The notes beneath the pieces are model-generated. The model had not been told where the DNA came from. It worked only from the letters and a program-made list of their open reading frames with translations, and did not search any database. 64,000 nucleotides of DNA, taken from NCBI RefSeq assembly GCF_020921035.1, contig NC_063156.1:22802283-22866282 (forward strand), written 5' to 3'. Below, piece by piece: positions 35,832 through 47,062 of this stretch; the first letter of the stretch is position 1; each line of letters begins with the position of its first letter. The position numbers and the translations under genes are program-made. The stretch is from Rhodamnia argentea (Eukaryota > Streptophyta > Magnoliopsida > Myrtales > Myrtaceae).

Positions 35832-36856
35832 CTGCAAGAAAAGGTTCAAACCAGCTTTAAAGATGCTATCAACTTAGTGCATATTTTTACTTTTTTTCAG
35901 AGGAAACAAGCAAGCCGTTAAGTGCTATTGCTAGTATGCCTCCACAAAACTATAAAAAGCATGCATTAGACTATGATCTGTCCACTAAAAACTAAGCACT
36001 GTCCACTGAAAATCAAGCAATGCATCAAAAGCGTGGATATCTCATGGAATAGGGACAAATTACAACCGCATGGAGTGAGGTCTTACTTTCCAGAATATAC
36101 TAATACGATCTAAAACGAAACTTTTGAGAAATTAACAACTCCCGGAGGAAGTTAATACGATAACTGAAAAAAAACCTACCGAGAAAGTAACAAATTCTAT
36201 CCAACCTTGGTGCTCAGGAAGATGCAATAGAAGCTATTTTAAACTGTTACAATGCTAAAATGAAGCTTGCTGAGCTAAGAAGGTCAATTTCACATCCAAC
36301 AGACACAGACCTTGCAAAATTATGAGTCACTTGGTTATTCATAAACCATACTATTCATTGGCATCAGTCTTGAGTCTTTATCAGAAGAACACATCTTTTC
36401 GCACCATCAAGAGAGTAAGAGGCAACGTATTAACAGGTACATGACCATCAATCTCCACCGCATAAGTTCAGTAAGCCTTCAATTACAGAATACCAATCTA
36501 AACAAGAACATGAGAGCCGAAAGCAAAAGCATCTGTCCATCATTCATAATCAATTTCCTAATTCTCTTTCTACAAGTCAGAAACAGGACCAGTCAAACAC
36601 TCATCGGAAGTTCCAAATCCAAACTACATCTTAAGCAGCTGCGCGCATTACTATGGATCTTGTTCCGTGGAAAAGATTTATCAGACTCCCGTCTGATAAT
36701 ATTACATTTGCTCATAAAGGTATGCAGATGATACCATACCGATTACAAATTCAAAATGATGTACGACTACCAGATTCATCAAGAAAGATAATAACAGTCA
36801 TACACCTCCCTGATCACCCTCTATTTTAACCTCTAGTTGCTCCAGTCGTAAAAGGA
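35832..36856. other. Spacer between the TOM5 exon and the PPR gene
   Basis: Both neighbours are on the minus strand. I searched the minus strand for a TOM5 first exon and saw none. The right end is probably PPR 3' UTR. Short open frames (for example 36441-36731 plus) have no recognisable features. Confidence 0.4.
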
Positions 36857-38422
36857 TTAACAAGTCAACAATTTATTGTCACTCTGATTGCCAGAACATC
36901 CAATCCAGCTCAGCCCAGGGATTCTTTTCAGTCTCCCGTCGATTATCTCATCTCTCAGTTTCTTCACATCACACCATCTTCCATCACTAGCATAAGTTTT
37001 CGAAAGCATCACTCTGTAGGCGCCCTTCTCTGGCTCCATCTGAAAGAGCTGCTGAGCTACCACACCAGCCATTGTGGAATTACCACACATCTCACAACAT
37101 GATAGTAGTGCACCCCAGACTCCAGGATCCACTGGTTGTGGCAAGGACTGAATGAAATTGAATGCTTCTTCCAGCTCTCCAGCAGTGCCAAGAAGGTTAA
37201 CCATGTAAATGTAATGCTCAGTCCCAGGTTGGAGGCAGAACTCATCTTCCATTCTACTGAAAATTCGCTTTCTGTCTTCTATAAGGCCAGCATGACAGCA
37301 AGCGCAAAGGAGAGCAGAGAAAGTACATTGATCAGGATTTACTCCAATGCGAAGTATTTCCTCAAATAACTGAAATGCCTGGGAAGCTAGTCCATGGAAC
37401 CCAAGACCCAAAATGATGGAATTGTATGTAATGATATTCCTATCAGACATACGCTCAAAAATGTGCATTCCCTCATCCAAGAAACCACACTTTGAATACA
37501 TATCTATGAGGGCAGACGAAACCATAATATCGGATTCCAATCCATGACGGAGAACATAACCGTGTATTTCTTTACCAGGCCTTACATTTGCTAACTGCGC
37601 AGTTGCCACAAGCACACTGGAGATTAAGACATGGTCTACCATCCTACACTCAATCATCAAATTTCTGAAAACCGGATGCGCCTTTTCACCGTCTCCACAT
37701 TGGCAATAGCCCATTACCAGAGTGGACCAGGCAACTAAATCTGGCTGAGACAAACCTCCAAAAACTTTACATGCTGAATCCATGCATGCACATCTCGCAT
37801 ACATACTGACTAGAGCAGCACCCACATAAGCATCGGAATCTCGACAACTTTTCAAACAAAGTCCATGTACACTTTGCCCGACACCTATCAAGCTCATAGC
37901 TGCCAAATCAGAAGTCAAACCAACCAAAGTATACCCATCAGGTAACCTTCCCAGGCTTCTCATTTCATTAAACAATTTCAACCCCATATCCCACACACGA
38001 AGATGCCCATAACCAGAAATCATGGAATTCCACATCACCAAATCCTGATCAGAATCGGACATAGCATAAAACACTTTACTCGCTTCATCAACATGGCCTA
38101 GACTTGAATAAGCAGTCACAAGGGCACTACTGCAGATTGTCTCCCAACCTAAACCAGAAACAACAGCACCTCCTTGTACAATTTGCAGTCTATCTAAATC
38201 AGCCTTGTCACAGCATGCCCGCATAAGGCAAGCATATGTGAAATTATCTGGTCTTATCTCACTCCTAAGCATCCGCCCAAACATTGAAAATGCTTCATCA
38301 AAGTCGTTAGCTCGTGCGTAAGCGCGAATAGGAATGTTCCAAAACCTACGGTAAATTACTGACTCGCCCGCCCTTAGAAACATTCTAGAAAATGGTAGAA
38401 TAAGATAGAAAATCCTAGACAA
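36857..38422 (-). CDS. PPR protein (PLS class, E subgroup), 5'-truncated with a chimeric start
   Basis: A single-exon frame of 521 aa. From about residue 29 (WNIPIRAYARANDFDEAFSM) onward it is a run of pentatricopeptide repeats, with PLS-type phrases such as LVMWNSMISGYG, VSALVSMYARC-like blocks, SSALIDMYSKCGFLDEG and TYNSIILGLGFHG. It ends in an E domain (GVWGALLSCCEMCGN ... RIPGLSWI) with no DYW domain. Such proteins bind organellar RNA, often for C-to-U editing or processing. The first about 28 residues are not PPR: their DNA (about 38340-38440) matches non-coding sequence at 22806-22890 plus 23420-23440. The original N-terminus with any organelle-targeting peptide and early repeats is therefore missing. 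It could be a pseudogene despite the open frame. Confidence 0.8.
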   Translation of the reverse strand: MSRIFYLILPFSRMFLRAGESVIYRRFWNIPIRAYARANDFDEAFSMFGRMLRSEIRPDNFTYACLMRACCDKADLDRLQIVQGGAVVSGLGWETICSSALVTAYSSLGHVDEASKVFYAMSDSDQDLVMWNSMISGYGHLRVWDMGLKLFNEMRSLGRLPDGYTLVGLTSDLAAMSLIGVGQSVHGLCLKSCRDSDAYVGAALVSMYARCACMDSACKVFGGLSQPDLVAWSTLVMGYCQCGDGEKAHPVFRNLMIECRMVDHVLISSVLVATAQLANVRPGKEIHGYVLRHGLESDIMVSSALIDMYSKCGFLDEGMHIFERMSDRNIITYNSIILGLGFHGLASQAFQLFEEILRIGVNPDQCTFSALLCACCHAGLIEDRKRIFSRMEDEFCLQPGTEHYIYMVNLLGTAGELEEAFNFIQSLPQPVDPGVWGALLSCCEMCGNSTMAGVVAQQLFQMEPEKGAYRVMLSKTYASDGRWCDVKKLRDEIIDGRLKRIPGLSWIGCSGNQSDNKLLTC

Positions 38423-38440
38423 ATCCTAGGGGACTAAGAC
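38340..38440. repeat. Duplicated fragment forming the PPR 5' junction
   Basis: The block TAAATTACTGACTCGCCCGC, then CTAGAAAATGGTAGAATAAG, then GGGACTAAGAC repeats sequence found upstream of HDA5-A, where a 527-bp MITE now splits it. It supplies the ATG and the first codons of the PPR frame on the minus strand. The breakpoint with authentic PPR sequence is near 38340. Confidence 0.75.
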
Positions 38441-38675
38441 ACAGGAATGGCCCTTTTGCCTCATTGTGACCCCTTTTCTTGACTCTACAGATTTCTTGAT
38501 TTTAAAGTTTGAAGATGAAAAGAACTTGAATATTTTGCTTCTCTAGCTTCGTATTTCCACTGTTTCAGCATGTCCAATCTGTGATTGCGACCCCTCTTCC
38601 CCGAGTGGCTAGTTGATTTCTATGCTCTATCAGGGGTTCTAATGTGCACTTCTGAAAATCATTCTAAACAAACAT

Positions 38676-38870
38676 GCTTGTCAATGCCCTCTCTTGGAAG
38701 CGAAACTGGCTGGAGCCGCTTGCTGCTACGTACCAAGTCAGGGCTGCCATGTTTGGAGATTAGCTCGATAGCTTTTTTGCTCCAAGGAAATTATGCCTAT
38801 TGGAGTGGAATCTTTGTCACCAACTTTCGTGGTCGCGTGGATCGTTGTTGAAGTGAATATGCTTTTGAAG
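38676..38870 (+). pseudogene. Relic of TPRA1-like exon 2
   Basis: Translation gives GSETGWSRLLLRTKSGLPCL, then EISSIAFLLQGNYA, against GSETGWNILSLFTKSGLLCM, then EISLVAFLLQGNYA in the intact gene (19476-19667). Intron sequence just upstream (CACTTCTGA...ATTCT.AA.CAAACA) also matches, so it came from genomic DNA, not mRNA. Both splice sites are dead: acceptor ACAG became ACAT and donor GGTATT became GGGAAT. The second half is frameshifted. No other exon is nearby. Confidence 0.85.
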
Positions 38871-38965
38871 GGAATCGTTTTGAATGGTGTTGTTCGACAT
38901 CCCGCTCTTAAAAGAGAAGAAGCTGTGAATTGTACTCGTGCGGTGCAACTGGCCAAGAGCCAGAG

Positions 38966-39266
38966 GGAAGTGCATGGGGCGGGAGTCATTTTCAAAACGA
39001 CGAGGGACCAAAAGTCTCTCAGCTGGCCTCTGCCCACGTGGCAACATTTCATTTGCCCGTTACGAAAGAAACATACATACACAAAATAGAGAATTGTCGT
39101 ATTTCCGCAGTCAAAGTTTTTCCTTTTACCTTCCTCTCCATCTTTGACGCAGGCCCGTTTCTTTTGTCGATCTTCATTCGAACTTGCTCGTTTCTGTTCT
39201 CTCTCCTTCCTTTCTCTCTTTGACGAGTCGCGGAGAGAGAGGGAGAGAGAGAGGGAGGGCACAGCA
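38966..39266 (+). promoter_or_regulatory. Duplicated HDA5 upstream region, copy B
   Basis: It matches 23452-23748 upstream of HDA5-A almost base for base, from GAAGTGCATGGGG to the GA-rich leader before the ATG. A CACGTGGCA motif (G-box-like) is present in both. Homology ends abruptly on the left, so the two genes share only about 300 bp of promoter. Further upstream, A has a MITE while B has TPRA1 and PPR pieces. Confidence 0.6.
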
Positions 39267-42200
39267 ATGGAAGCTGTGGAGACTGCGAGCCGCAGCACGA
39301 GCCGGAGTCTGCGAAGAGTCGGGATACTATACGATGAGAGAATGTGCAGGCATCACACACCTGACGATGAACCTCACCCTGAAAACCCTAATCGCATCAG
39401 GGCCATCTGGAACAAGCTCCAAAGTGCCGGCATCAGTCAAAGGTCCCGACTTTACGCGTACATGCGCATATCGGTGTTTCCTCGGCATTTCTTGGCTTAA
39501 TCGCGTTCAAAATTTCATTTTCATTATCAATTGCATATGAGGTGGAGGCTAAATGATGCAGTGTGTTTGATCAGTGCACAATGAGGTGTTTAGAGTCCTT
39601 TTTTTTCCTATTAATTTGATAACTGACGTAAAGGGTTGTTTTTTCCTTTGTTCTTGCGGTTTGGTGAGGTGATCAATGTTTATATGGATTGTTGAGAGAA
39701 TGTGGATGTGTACGCAGTTGCTGAAATGTCCTGAATTTAAGTGGAGAAGGTTGTTTGAATTGGGAATTTTCTGTCAAAGTTGTTATAATTGGTAGAGTAA
39801 AGACGATCGATTTGAAGGAAACATTTTATCTGTTAGCGTTTAATATCCTCGATATACTGGATGGAGAAATGGCATGGTTTAGGAGTAGTCTCCACCTGTT
39901 CAATGTGGAAGTGCAGTTTTACAGGACTACCGTTTCAAAGCTCAGATACTTTTTTGAACTTTAGATGTAAGAATACAGTGGCATTATTTAGGTTTGTGTT
40001 GGATGTATCAATTATGGGAAAGACACTAGCATTTTTAAATGACCCTTTCAGTTTTTGACATTTACTTCTGATTTTTTTTTCTCTTTTTTCTAGACTTAAT
40101 GAGCTGACTGAAGAACTAATATAACGGGCAGATTTGACTTTTCATGTGTACAAGAATACATGATAATTGGCTCGTTACATGTTTCGTGCTCACTTTGTTC
40201 TTGAAGTTCTTTCTATTTTCTCAATAGTGGGGTACAACTAGTAAATTTTACCAGTGAAGACTAAACTTTAATGGGCATTCCATGTGGGTCAATTAACTTC
40301 GATCTAAATCACCGGTTCTCTAAATTTTGATTTCCTTAGAATTGATACATTGACCAGAATTCGAAAAAATTTCTCGCGAAGTGTTCATTAAGAGACACAT
40401 GGGCACAATGTGCATTCAGTGCTGACATATCAGCATTTCTCTGAAAAATAGGCAGCTTTCCAGTCAAAGCGCATCTGTTACAATGAAAAACAAAGTGCAT
40501 TGGGTTGAATCAAAGTTCAGCACCTTGATTGTATGATAAACTAGAGTCGGCAACCATTGATGAATTTTACAATTTTGCAGTGTAGCGAAGTGGTATGTCA
40601 TAAAAGATTAGTCAATTGCTCTGTCGTTTAATGTATGATTTACTGCTTCTTCGTATCCAGATGCGAGGTTTTGAGTGCCAAAGAAGCAGAAGATAAATAT
40701 ATTTTGTCAGTCCATGGCAAAAGTCATGTCGATTTGATTAGGAACATAAGTTCCCAACAGTATAATTCTCGCAGAAATAGAATAGCTTCAAAGCTCAATT
40801 CGATATACCTGAATGAAGGTTCTTCAGAAGCTGCTTATCTTGCTGCTGGTTCTGTTATAGAGGTAATCCATTTTAAAAACCTGCATGCTTATTGATTGCT
40901 ACCTTTTTTAGGTGGTGGGTTACAATTTTCTGCTTCTGCAAAGCCTCTGAACTGCTGGATGAATTATTGGATAAAACTGACTGTAATGGTTACAATGCGT
41001 TTGCATGCATGAAGGAACCTCCATTGCATAAGTTTTGTAATTTATGGTATTTGTCTGAGCATATACAGTTGGCTATATATAGTACCTTTTTGCACATGCA
41101 CTGTACTAAGTGCATAGAGCAATGGATTCTATTGTTAATCACGTAAGAGGGGGCATGAATATGTAATTGCCCTATTCCTGAAAATCATGAAAGATTGTCT
41201 TCCTCTACTGCCTAATTATCGGGGTTTGTTGCTTGTGCAAAGGAGAACTAGTGAGTCCTCCCGTGTTTGTGGAAGTATCTTTTGTCATGGTCAATTGTTT
41301 TCTAGCTTTGAACCTCTTACTGCTTGAATCCTGACGTCTTTCCAGGCTATTCATCATGGGGAGATCTATTTTCTTGGCAGAAGTTTCTTTTGAGTTATAC
41401 CTACAGAATTTTTTGACAGCAGACTTATTGGAATTTCTGAAAGTCAAGCAATTTTCTCTTGCAAATCAATGAGTAGCCTAGCTAATCTTTTGCATGAGGA
41501 CAAGCATTCTAGATTGCTGCATCCATCTGCAACAGTAATATGTCTTCTCCGATGATCACGTGATTGCATATTTCAATTGTGAAGGTTGACCGGAATATTT
41601 ACCCCTATAGGTTGCTAAAAGAGTTGCCAAAGGAGAACTAGACTCTGCTTTCGCTATTGTAAGGCCTCCTGGACACCATGCTGAACATGATGAAGCAATG
41701 GGATTTTGTCTCTTCAACAATGTTGCTATTGCTACAAATTTTCTTTTAAACGAGAAAGTGAGTGTTGCTTACCTAGTCATGGTTTAACTTTATCCGTCTA
41801 AGTAGATGTCTCCTCATGTAGTTTTACTCTTTCCATGTTATTTATTTTATTTTATTTCATTTTTTGCAGGAATTGGGCATCAATAAAATCTTGATTGTAG
41901 ACTGGGATGTTCACCATGGTAATGGTACTCAGAAGACATTCTGGAAAGATCCTCGAGTTCTATTCTTCTCTGTCCATAGGTATAAAAACTACAGCAGCTT
42001 TTATGTGGTCCTTATTTCTAGGAGTAATAGCCTAAAATCTCTTTTCCCCTTTCGTGAATTCTTTCCTCATTATAATCTTAAGCTTGTATGCAAGCTCATG
42101 GTTAATGACTTAAACTTGAAACTCACTGATGTACTCTCACAATTGACATTTGATCCATAACTGAAAGGTATCAAGCTCACATTTCAGGCATGAGTTCGGG

Positions 42201-45200
42201 TCTTTTTATCCATCCAACGACGATGGTGACTATACAATGATTGGAGAAGGTCCCGGTGCAGGGTATAATATAAATGTCCCGTGGGAGAATGGTCGGTGTG
42301 GAGATGCAGACTATCTAGCAGTGTGGGACCACATCCTCATCCCCGTTGCTAAGCAATTTAATCCCGATATGATACTAATTTCTGCAGGTTTTGATGCAGG
42401 TCGGTTTATCATATATCTGACTAGCAATTTTTATATGATGGGTCATTGGCATCATTCTTTTAGTTTCTATGTTTTTTCCAGTTTTGCTTCGTACTTTTGT
42501 TTAAGTTATAGGTTTGGTGTTTGCACAATTTTTCCCTCACTTCATGTTAATGCACTGGCAGCTTTGGTAATGTGCTTGGCTTTGTGACATGGTTTCTTTG
42601 ACACATGCATGAATGAGTGGTTTTCTTTATTGACTATAATTTCATGGAGGAATCAAATAACAGTATAAAAGATTGTAGCATTTAATAGAAGTTACATGGG
42701 TTGCAGAAATTACAACTAGTCATAGTAGGTGGAAGCTGATATTTGGTTCAGAATGTGGTCAGTGCAACAGGAATGTAGCATAGAGATCAAACTAGATAAT
42801 AAGATAATATGCCTGCTTAATTTGTGTCCACAGAACATTTTGCTGGGCTCTTACGTGGAGGAAAAGCATGCAACAAATTCTTGTAAACACGTTGTAAGAT
42901 GATTAGATAAAAGAAAATTTATTGTCTTGTTTCGTTCACATGAAAGCATGTAAGCCCCGAAACGGAATCATAGATAGGGAAGAATTATAAATTCTTGAGA
43001 TTATCTTTATGTCTTGTCTTAGTTTATTAAGGCCTATTTGAGGTTGATTACGCATATTCTACATCCGTGGCCTTTACTGCACGATTAGTGCATAATAGGT
43101 GAATATCAGAGGGGCTTGTAGCTGCACTGGCCATGCCTACCCATCCTTTTTACTTATCAAAAAAATAAAGAAAGAGGGGGGAGGGTGGACATTGTTGTGA
43201 GATAGAGTTTGGGAAAAGCAGAATCCAATGCTCATGGGCTTTCACTTCCCTATCGCCTTTTTACTTATCCTTGTTGAAGAAAGATAAGGATCTAAATTTC
43301 ATGATTAATGCCTAAAAGGGTTAGCATTAGATTCTGAAGTACTCTTACCAAATCCAAACTCACGATATTCCATTACAAGATAGTTTTGTGAAACCGCTTT
43401 AGGAAGGTATCCCTTTGAATGGTATGTTTTAGTCAAAGTGCATCTGAGCTATAAAAAGGAATAGCAAGGTCGGATTTTGCTTTTGTTGTTCTGTTTGTGC
43501 ACTTCCTGTACTTCCTCTATGTAGTATATATGACGGTGACTAATTAATAGTTTAATGCTTATAACAGCTGTTGGTGATCCTCTGGGAGGTTGTTGTGTCA
43601 CTCCATATGGATACGCCATGCTGTTAAGGAAGGTCAATTTCTAGATAAGTTTCTGTCAATTTTTTTGGTAGCTGGAATCTGTCTCTATGCATTTTACGTT
43701 TGAAATATTGTGAATAATATGTAAATCAAGTCAGAACGACAGGAATTTATCCTCAGGAAATCCTCTTTCCATGTTGGCTCGTTATCATCATAAAGAGTAT
43801 TTGATCGGCTTTTTTGAATCCCTACAAGGCATTAAGCATTTTGATGTTTCTTTTCAGTTAATGGACTTTGCGCGAGGTAAGATAGTATTAGCATTAGAAG
43901 GAGGATACAACCTCGCCTCAATTTCAAATTCGGCCCTCGCATGCATGGAAGTTTTGCTGGATGAGAAAATCGTCACTGGTTCCACCGAAGCCTATCCTTT
44001 TGAGTCCACATGGCGAGTAATACAAGTGGTAAAATGTTTATTCCCTGGGTGGTCTGGCAATTTGTCTCACCACTATTTTACCTGCATTTTATTATTAATC
44101 AAATGATAGTGTGCTAATAGCAAGCTAACTTTCTCAGGTTCGTCAAGAACTAAAAGCTTTCTGGTCAGTACTTGCTGATGAAGTGCCAACCAAGTTAATA
44201 AGTCAAAAAGCACCCATTCCGGTAAAGGTTCTTGGCTTTTGATTACTTTTATGCGAGTATTCTTATGTCCTCGAATTCTGAATGCTGGAATACTTACGTT
44301 TCCTAGAGGGTGATTGCACCTCGCATTTTTGTTCAAAGATAATTCTTCTCAATCTAGAGATGTAGGGCCTGTTTGGTTTGATTTTGGGGAAATGTCTTTA
44401 GAAAAATGCAAATAATGTTTGGTAGAGTGAATTAGGGACACATTGAGAAGTAACTTTGACCTAAAGGCTTTTGCTAAAAACTGCACTTTGTATAGGACTT
44501 TGATTAATACATATATATAAATCTCAAACTATTTGCTGGTAGAACTTAGCTACCGGTGAGCCAAATCTGCCGCTGGTTAACCTCACCCAAGGTGGTATGA
44601 CCTCAGGCACTTGGGGTCGCGAGACCCACGACCCAAGACGGCGGCACTTGGGGTCGTGGGACCCAAGCCTCACCTAAGGTCGGGTAACCTCAGGCAAGGC
44701 TAGACGGTGGCCGATGTGGTTCGCCAGTAGATGAGGCCTTATGCTGGCAAAGTAGGGTTTCAAGGACATTCTCGGAATTATGAAAGTTGAGCGAGGCCAA
44801 AGTTGGAAGGAAAAGTAGTCATTTTGCATTCTGTGAATGCTACTTTTCAAAGTACCTGCGGACTTGCCTTGTGCTAGAGGCCTTAGAAATGTGATTGCAT
44901 TTTTCCAAAGTTTTCCAAAAAATGAACCAAATGCCATTTGCATTTGGCCAAGGGACTAGCCAAATCCAAATGCTGAACCAAACAGGGCTATAGTATGTTA
45001 CTGACTGAATCCTGTCACAACCCAGTATTAATTTGTCTTTTATAGGGTTTATGAAGTGAGTTTTGCAAGTTAAATGTTCCCTTTCTGTTTATATCAATAT
45101 CGTGGTCCCCATTACTGAAGGAATCATCATGTTGTTCCAGAAAATTCTCATTTCAAGCTGTGACTCTGAAGCTGAAGATGTTGAGGAGCTTCTGCAGGAG

Positions 45201-46485
45201 GTCATTCGACCTCTTTCAACTCTCAGGGTTGACGAAGATTGTCGTGGTAAAGAAACTTGCCGTGAATTGAATTGTGAAAAAGTAGTTCCGAGTTATATTA
45301 ATATTATCATGATCTTCAAATGAAATGTAGTTCTTGCAGAATCTGCTTCTGTGTCCTGGAGATCGGATCTGTCAAACATTGACATCTGGTATGCCACCTT
45401 TGGATCAAATATGTGGAAGCCTAGATTCCTCTTCTATATTGAAGGTGGACAGGTAATGCACTTTAAACTTACCTTTTCAAGCTTTAGAACCGTTTCATGA
45501 CATTCATGATGATTGCCCTGCGGTCATACTTGCAATGTGGTCCTATAAACTGATTTCAGGTGGATGGCATGCAAAAGCTATGTTCTGGCTCGATGGACAA
45601 AAGGCCGCCTAAAGAGATTTTGTGGAAGATCTTCCCTCACCGATTATTCTTCGGCAGGGAATCCACACGTACATGGGGTTTGGGAGGAGTTGCTTTCCTT
45701 CATCCCGAAAGCAAGAATGAGGATATCGTGCACATGTGCCTGTATAGGATAACGTGCGTCTTTCTTATGTTTGTTTTTCCTTTACTCTCTCTGTTGAAGG
45801 GAATGCTCTCTTCTGAAGGATGGAGTGGAGTCATAACAGAATTCACAAATTTATGTTATACTACAACCATGAACTTTTGTCTTTTCATCTTTTTCTGATC
45901 AGGTTAGAGCAGTTCAATGATGTCTTGCATCAGGAAAATATTTCCAGTTATGACATGAGTTCTCCTTTGTTTGATCTTACATCTTTGGACTGTGTTAAAG
46001 AAAAAGGATCCATCAACTTGGAAGCTGTCAAGGTATTTCCTTTTGATCTCATCCAAGTACCATCTTTTGCACCCAATAAAGCCTCGACTTTATCTCGTTC
46101 TTTTTCAGTTATCACATTCTGTTCTCTAATATTATCAAGCTGGTCGATCTGTTCACAGAAGGGTTGGTACCATAACGTTGTTTACTTGGGAATGGAGCGA
46201 GACATCCCTATACTGACAATGACGTAAGTATATAAGTTACCTTTGTCCTCGACCATCTGCCAAACAGATTTCTTGATCCATAGAATTAATTCCGTGTTCC
46301 GACTTGCTGATTCATTCAGGTGCGATTTGTCGGATATTGAGAACTTCAAGTCAGGGAAGGTTCCTTTGCACGCTCCGAGTGAAGACTATGCCAACACTTT
46401 GGTAAAAGGTTTGGTAGAAGGAGGGCAGCTCTCGGAAGAGGAAGCCGTATCCTACATCAAGGAAGCTGCTACAAAACCCTTATAG
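39267..46485 (+). CDS. HDA5: HDA5-like class II histone deacetylase, copy B
   Basis: Fourteen exons: 39267-39442, 40661-40862, 41611-41757, 41870-41979, 42188-42399, 43568-43632, 43858-44028, 44138-44221, 45141-45246, 45340-45452, 45560-45753, 45903-46032, 46159-46223, 46320-46485. All splice sites and frames are intact, giving 646 aa. Zinc-site and catalytic motifs ([29 protein letters not shown]) are identical to copy A. It differs from A by few residues (for example SKLNS for SNLNS, LFNNV for LYNNV, FGSFYP for FGNFYP, ENYE-type changes absent) and introns are nearly identical, so this is a recent duplicate or a haplotype copy. It lacks the 108-bp duplication of A. Downstream, PSP is absent and a truncated inverted HSP101 follows. 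Confidence 0.92.
44365..44989. mobile_element. MITE in HDA5-B intron 8
   Basis: This is the counterpart of the element in copies A and C, with the same inverted ends (GGGCCTGTTTGG / CCAAACAGGGC) and the same GC-rich centre. It shares the intron position in all copies. Confidence 0.6.
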
Positions 46486-47062
46486 AATGCAGACATTATC
46501 CATTTGCTCCCCCACTTGTCGTGGATATTTATCCTTCATTTGCAACCTTGGTAGATTCTCTGGAGCAAGAGTGACTCCAAACCAAAACTCTGGCCTCTTA
46601 GGTAGGACTTTGTGATTAAAGACTAAGGTAGAGGCTTGTGTATAATCTAATCAAGCTAGTTTCTCTAGTATATAATCTCACTGATCCTGCTGGAGTGACG
46701 GCTCCGGCCAACTTTTTCAGGGTTGATAAGCTTGTAATCTCCCCTCCATGAGCATTGTTTCATGGACTATATTTATAGTTTGAGAGGTCTCATGCGTTCT
46801 TCAAGACTTGTCTATTGTCACTTCCTTCATTGATGGCAATAAACTGCGTCCATTCTATATACCTCCTCACCGGCCTAGCTCAGTTGTGGTGGTGGGTATA
46901 CCGCTGCAACACTGCCGGCTATGCAATGTGAAGTGGACCAATGGAAAAGGTAGATTTTTTTACTAAAAAGCGCTCATCATACATTTGTTTTGCTTCCTCT
47001 AGATCCCTAAAATACTTCTCATTTATATTCTAAAATCAGAAAAAAAGCTTATCTTTGTTTTC
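46486..47062. other. HDA5-B 3' flank up to the HSP101 breakpoint
   Basis: It matches the copy C flank (61611-62190) throughout, then stops at CCAT where HSP101 sequence begins. It contains a tRNA A-box-like CTAGCTCAGTTGTGG without a B box. No coding sense is seen. Confidence 0.5.

Noticed and set aside
46868..46925. tRNA-like A box (CTAGCTCAGTTGTGG) in the HDA5-B flank, also at 61993-62040
   Set aside because: No B box (GGTTCRANNCC) at the right distance and no cloverleaf could be drawn, so neither a tRNA nor a clear tRNA-derived SINE.
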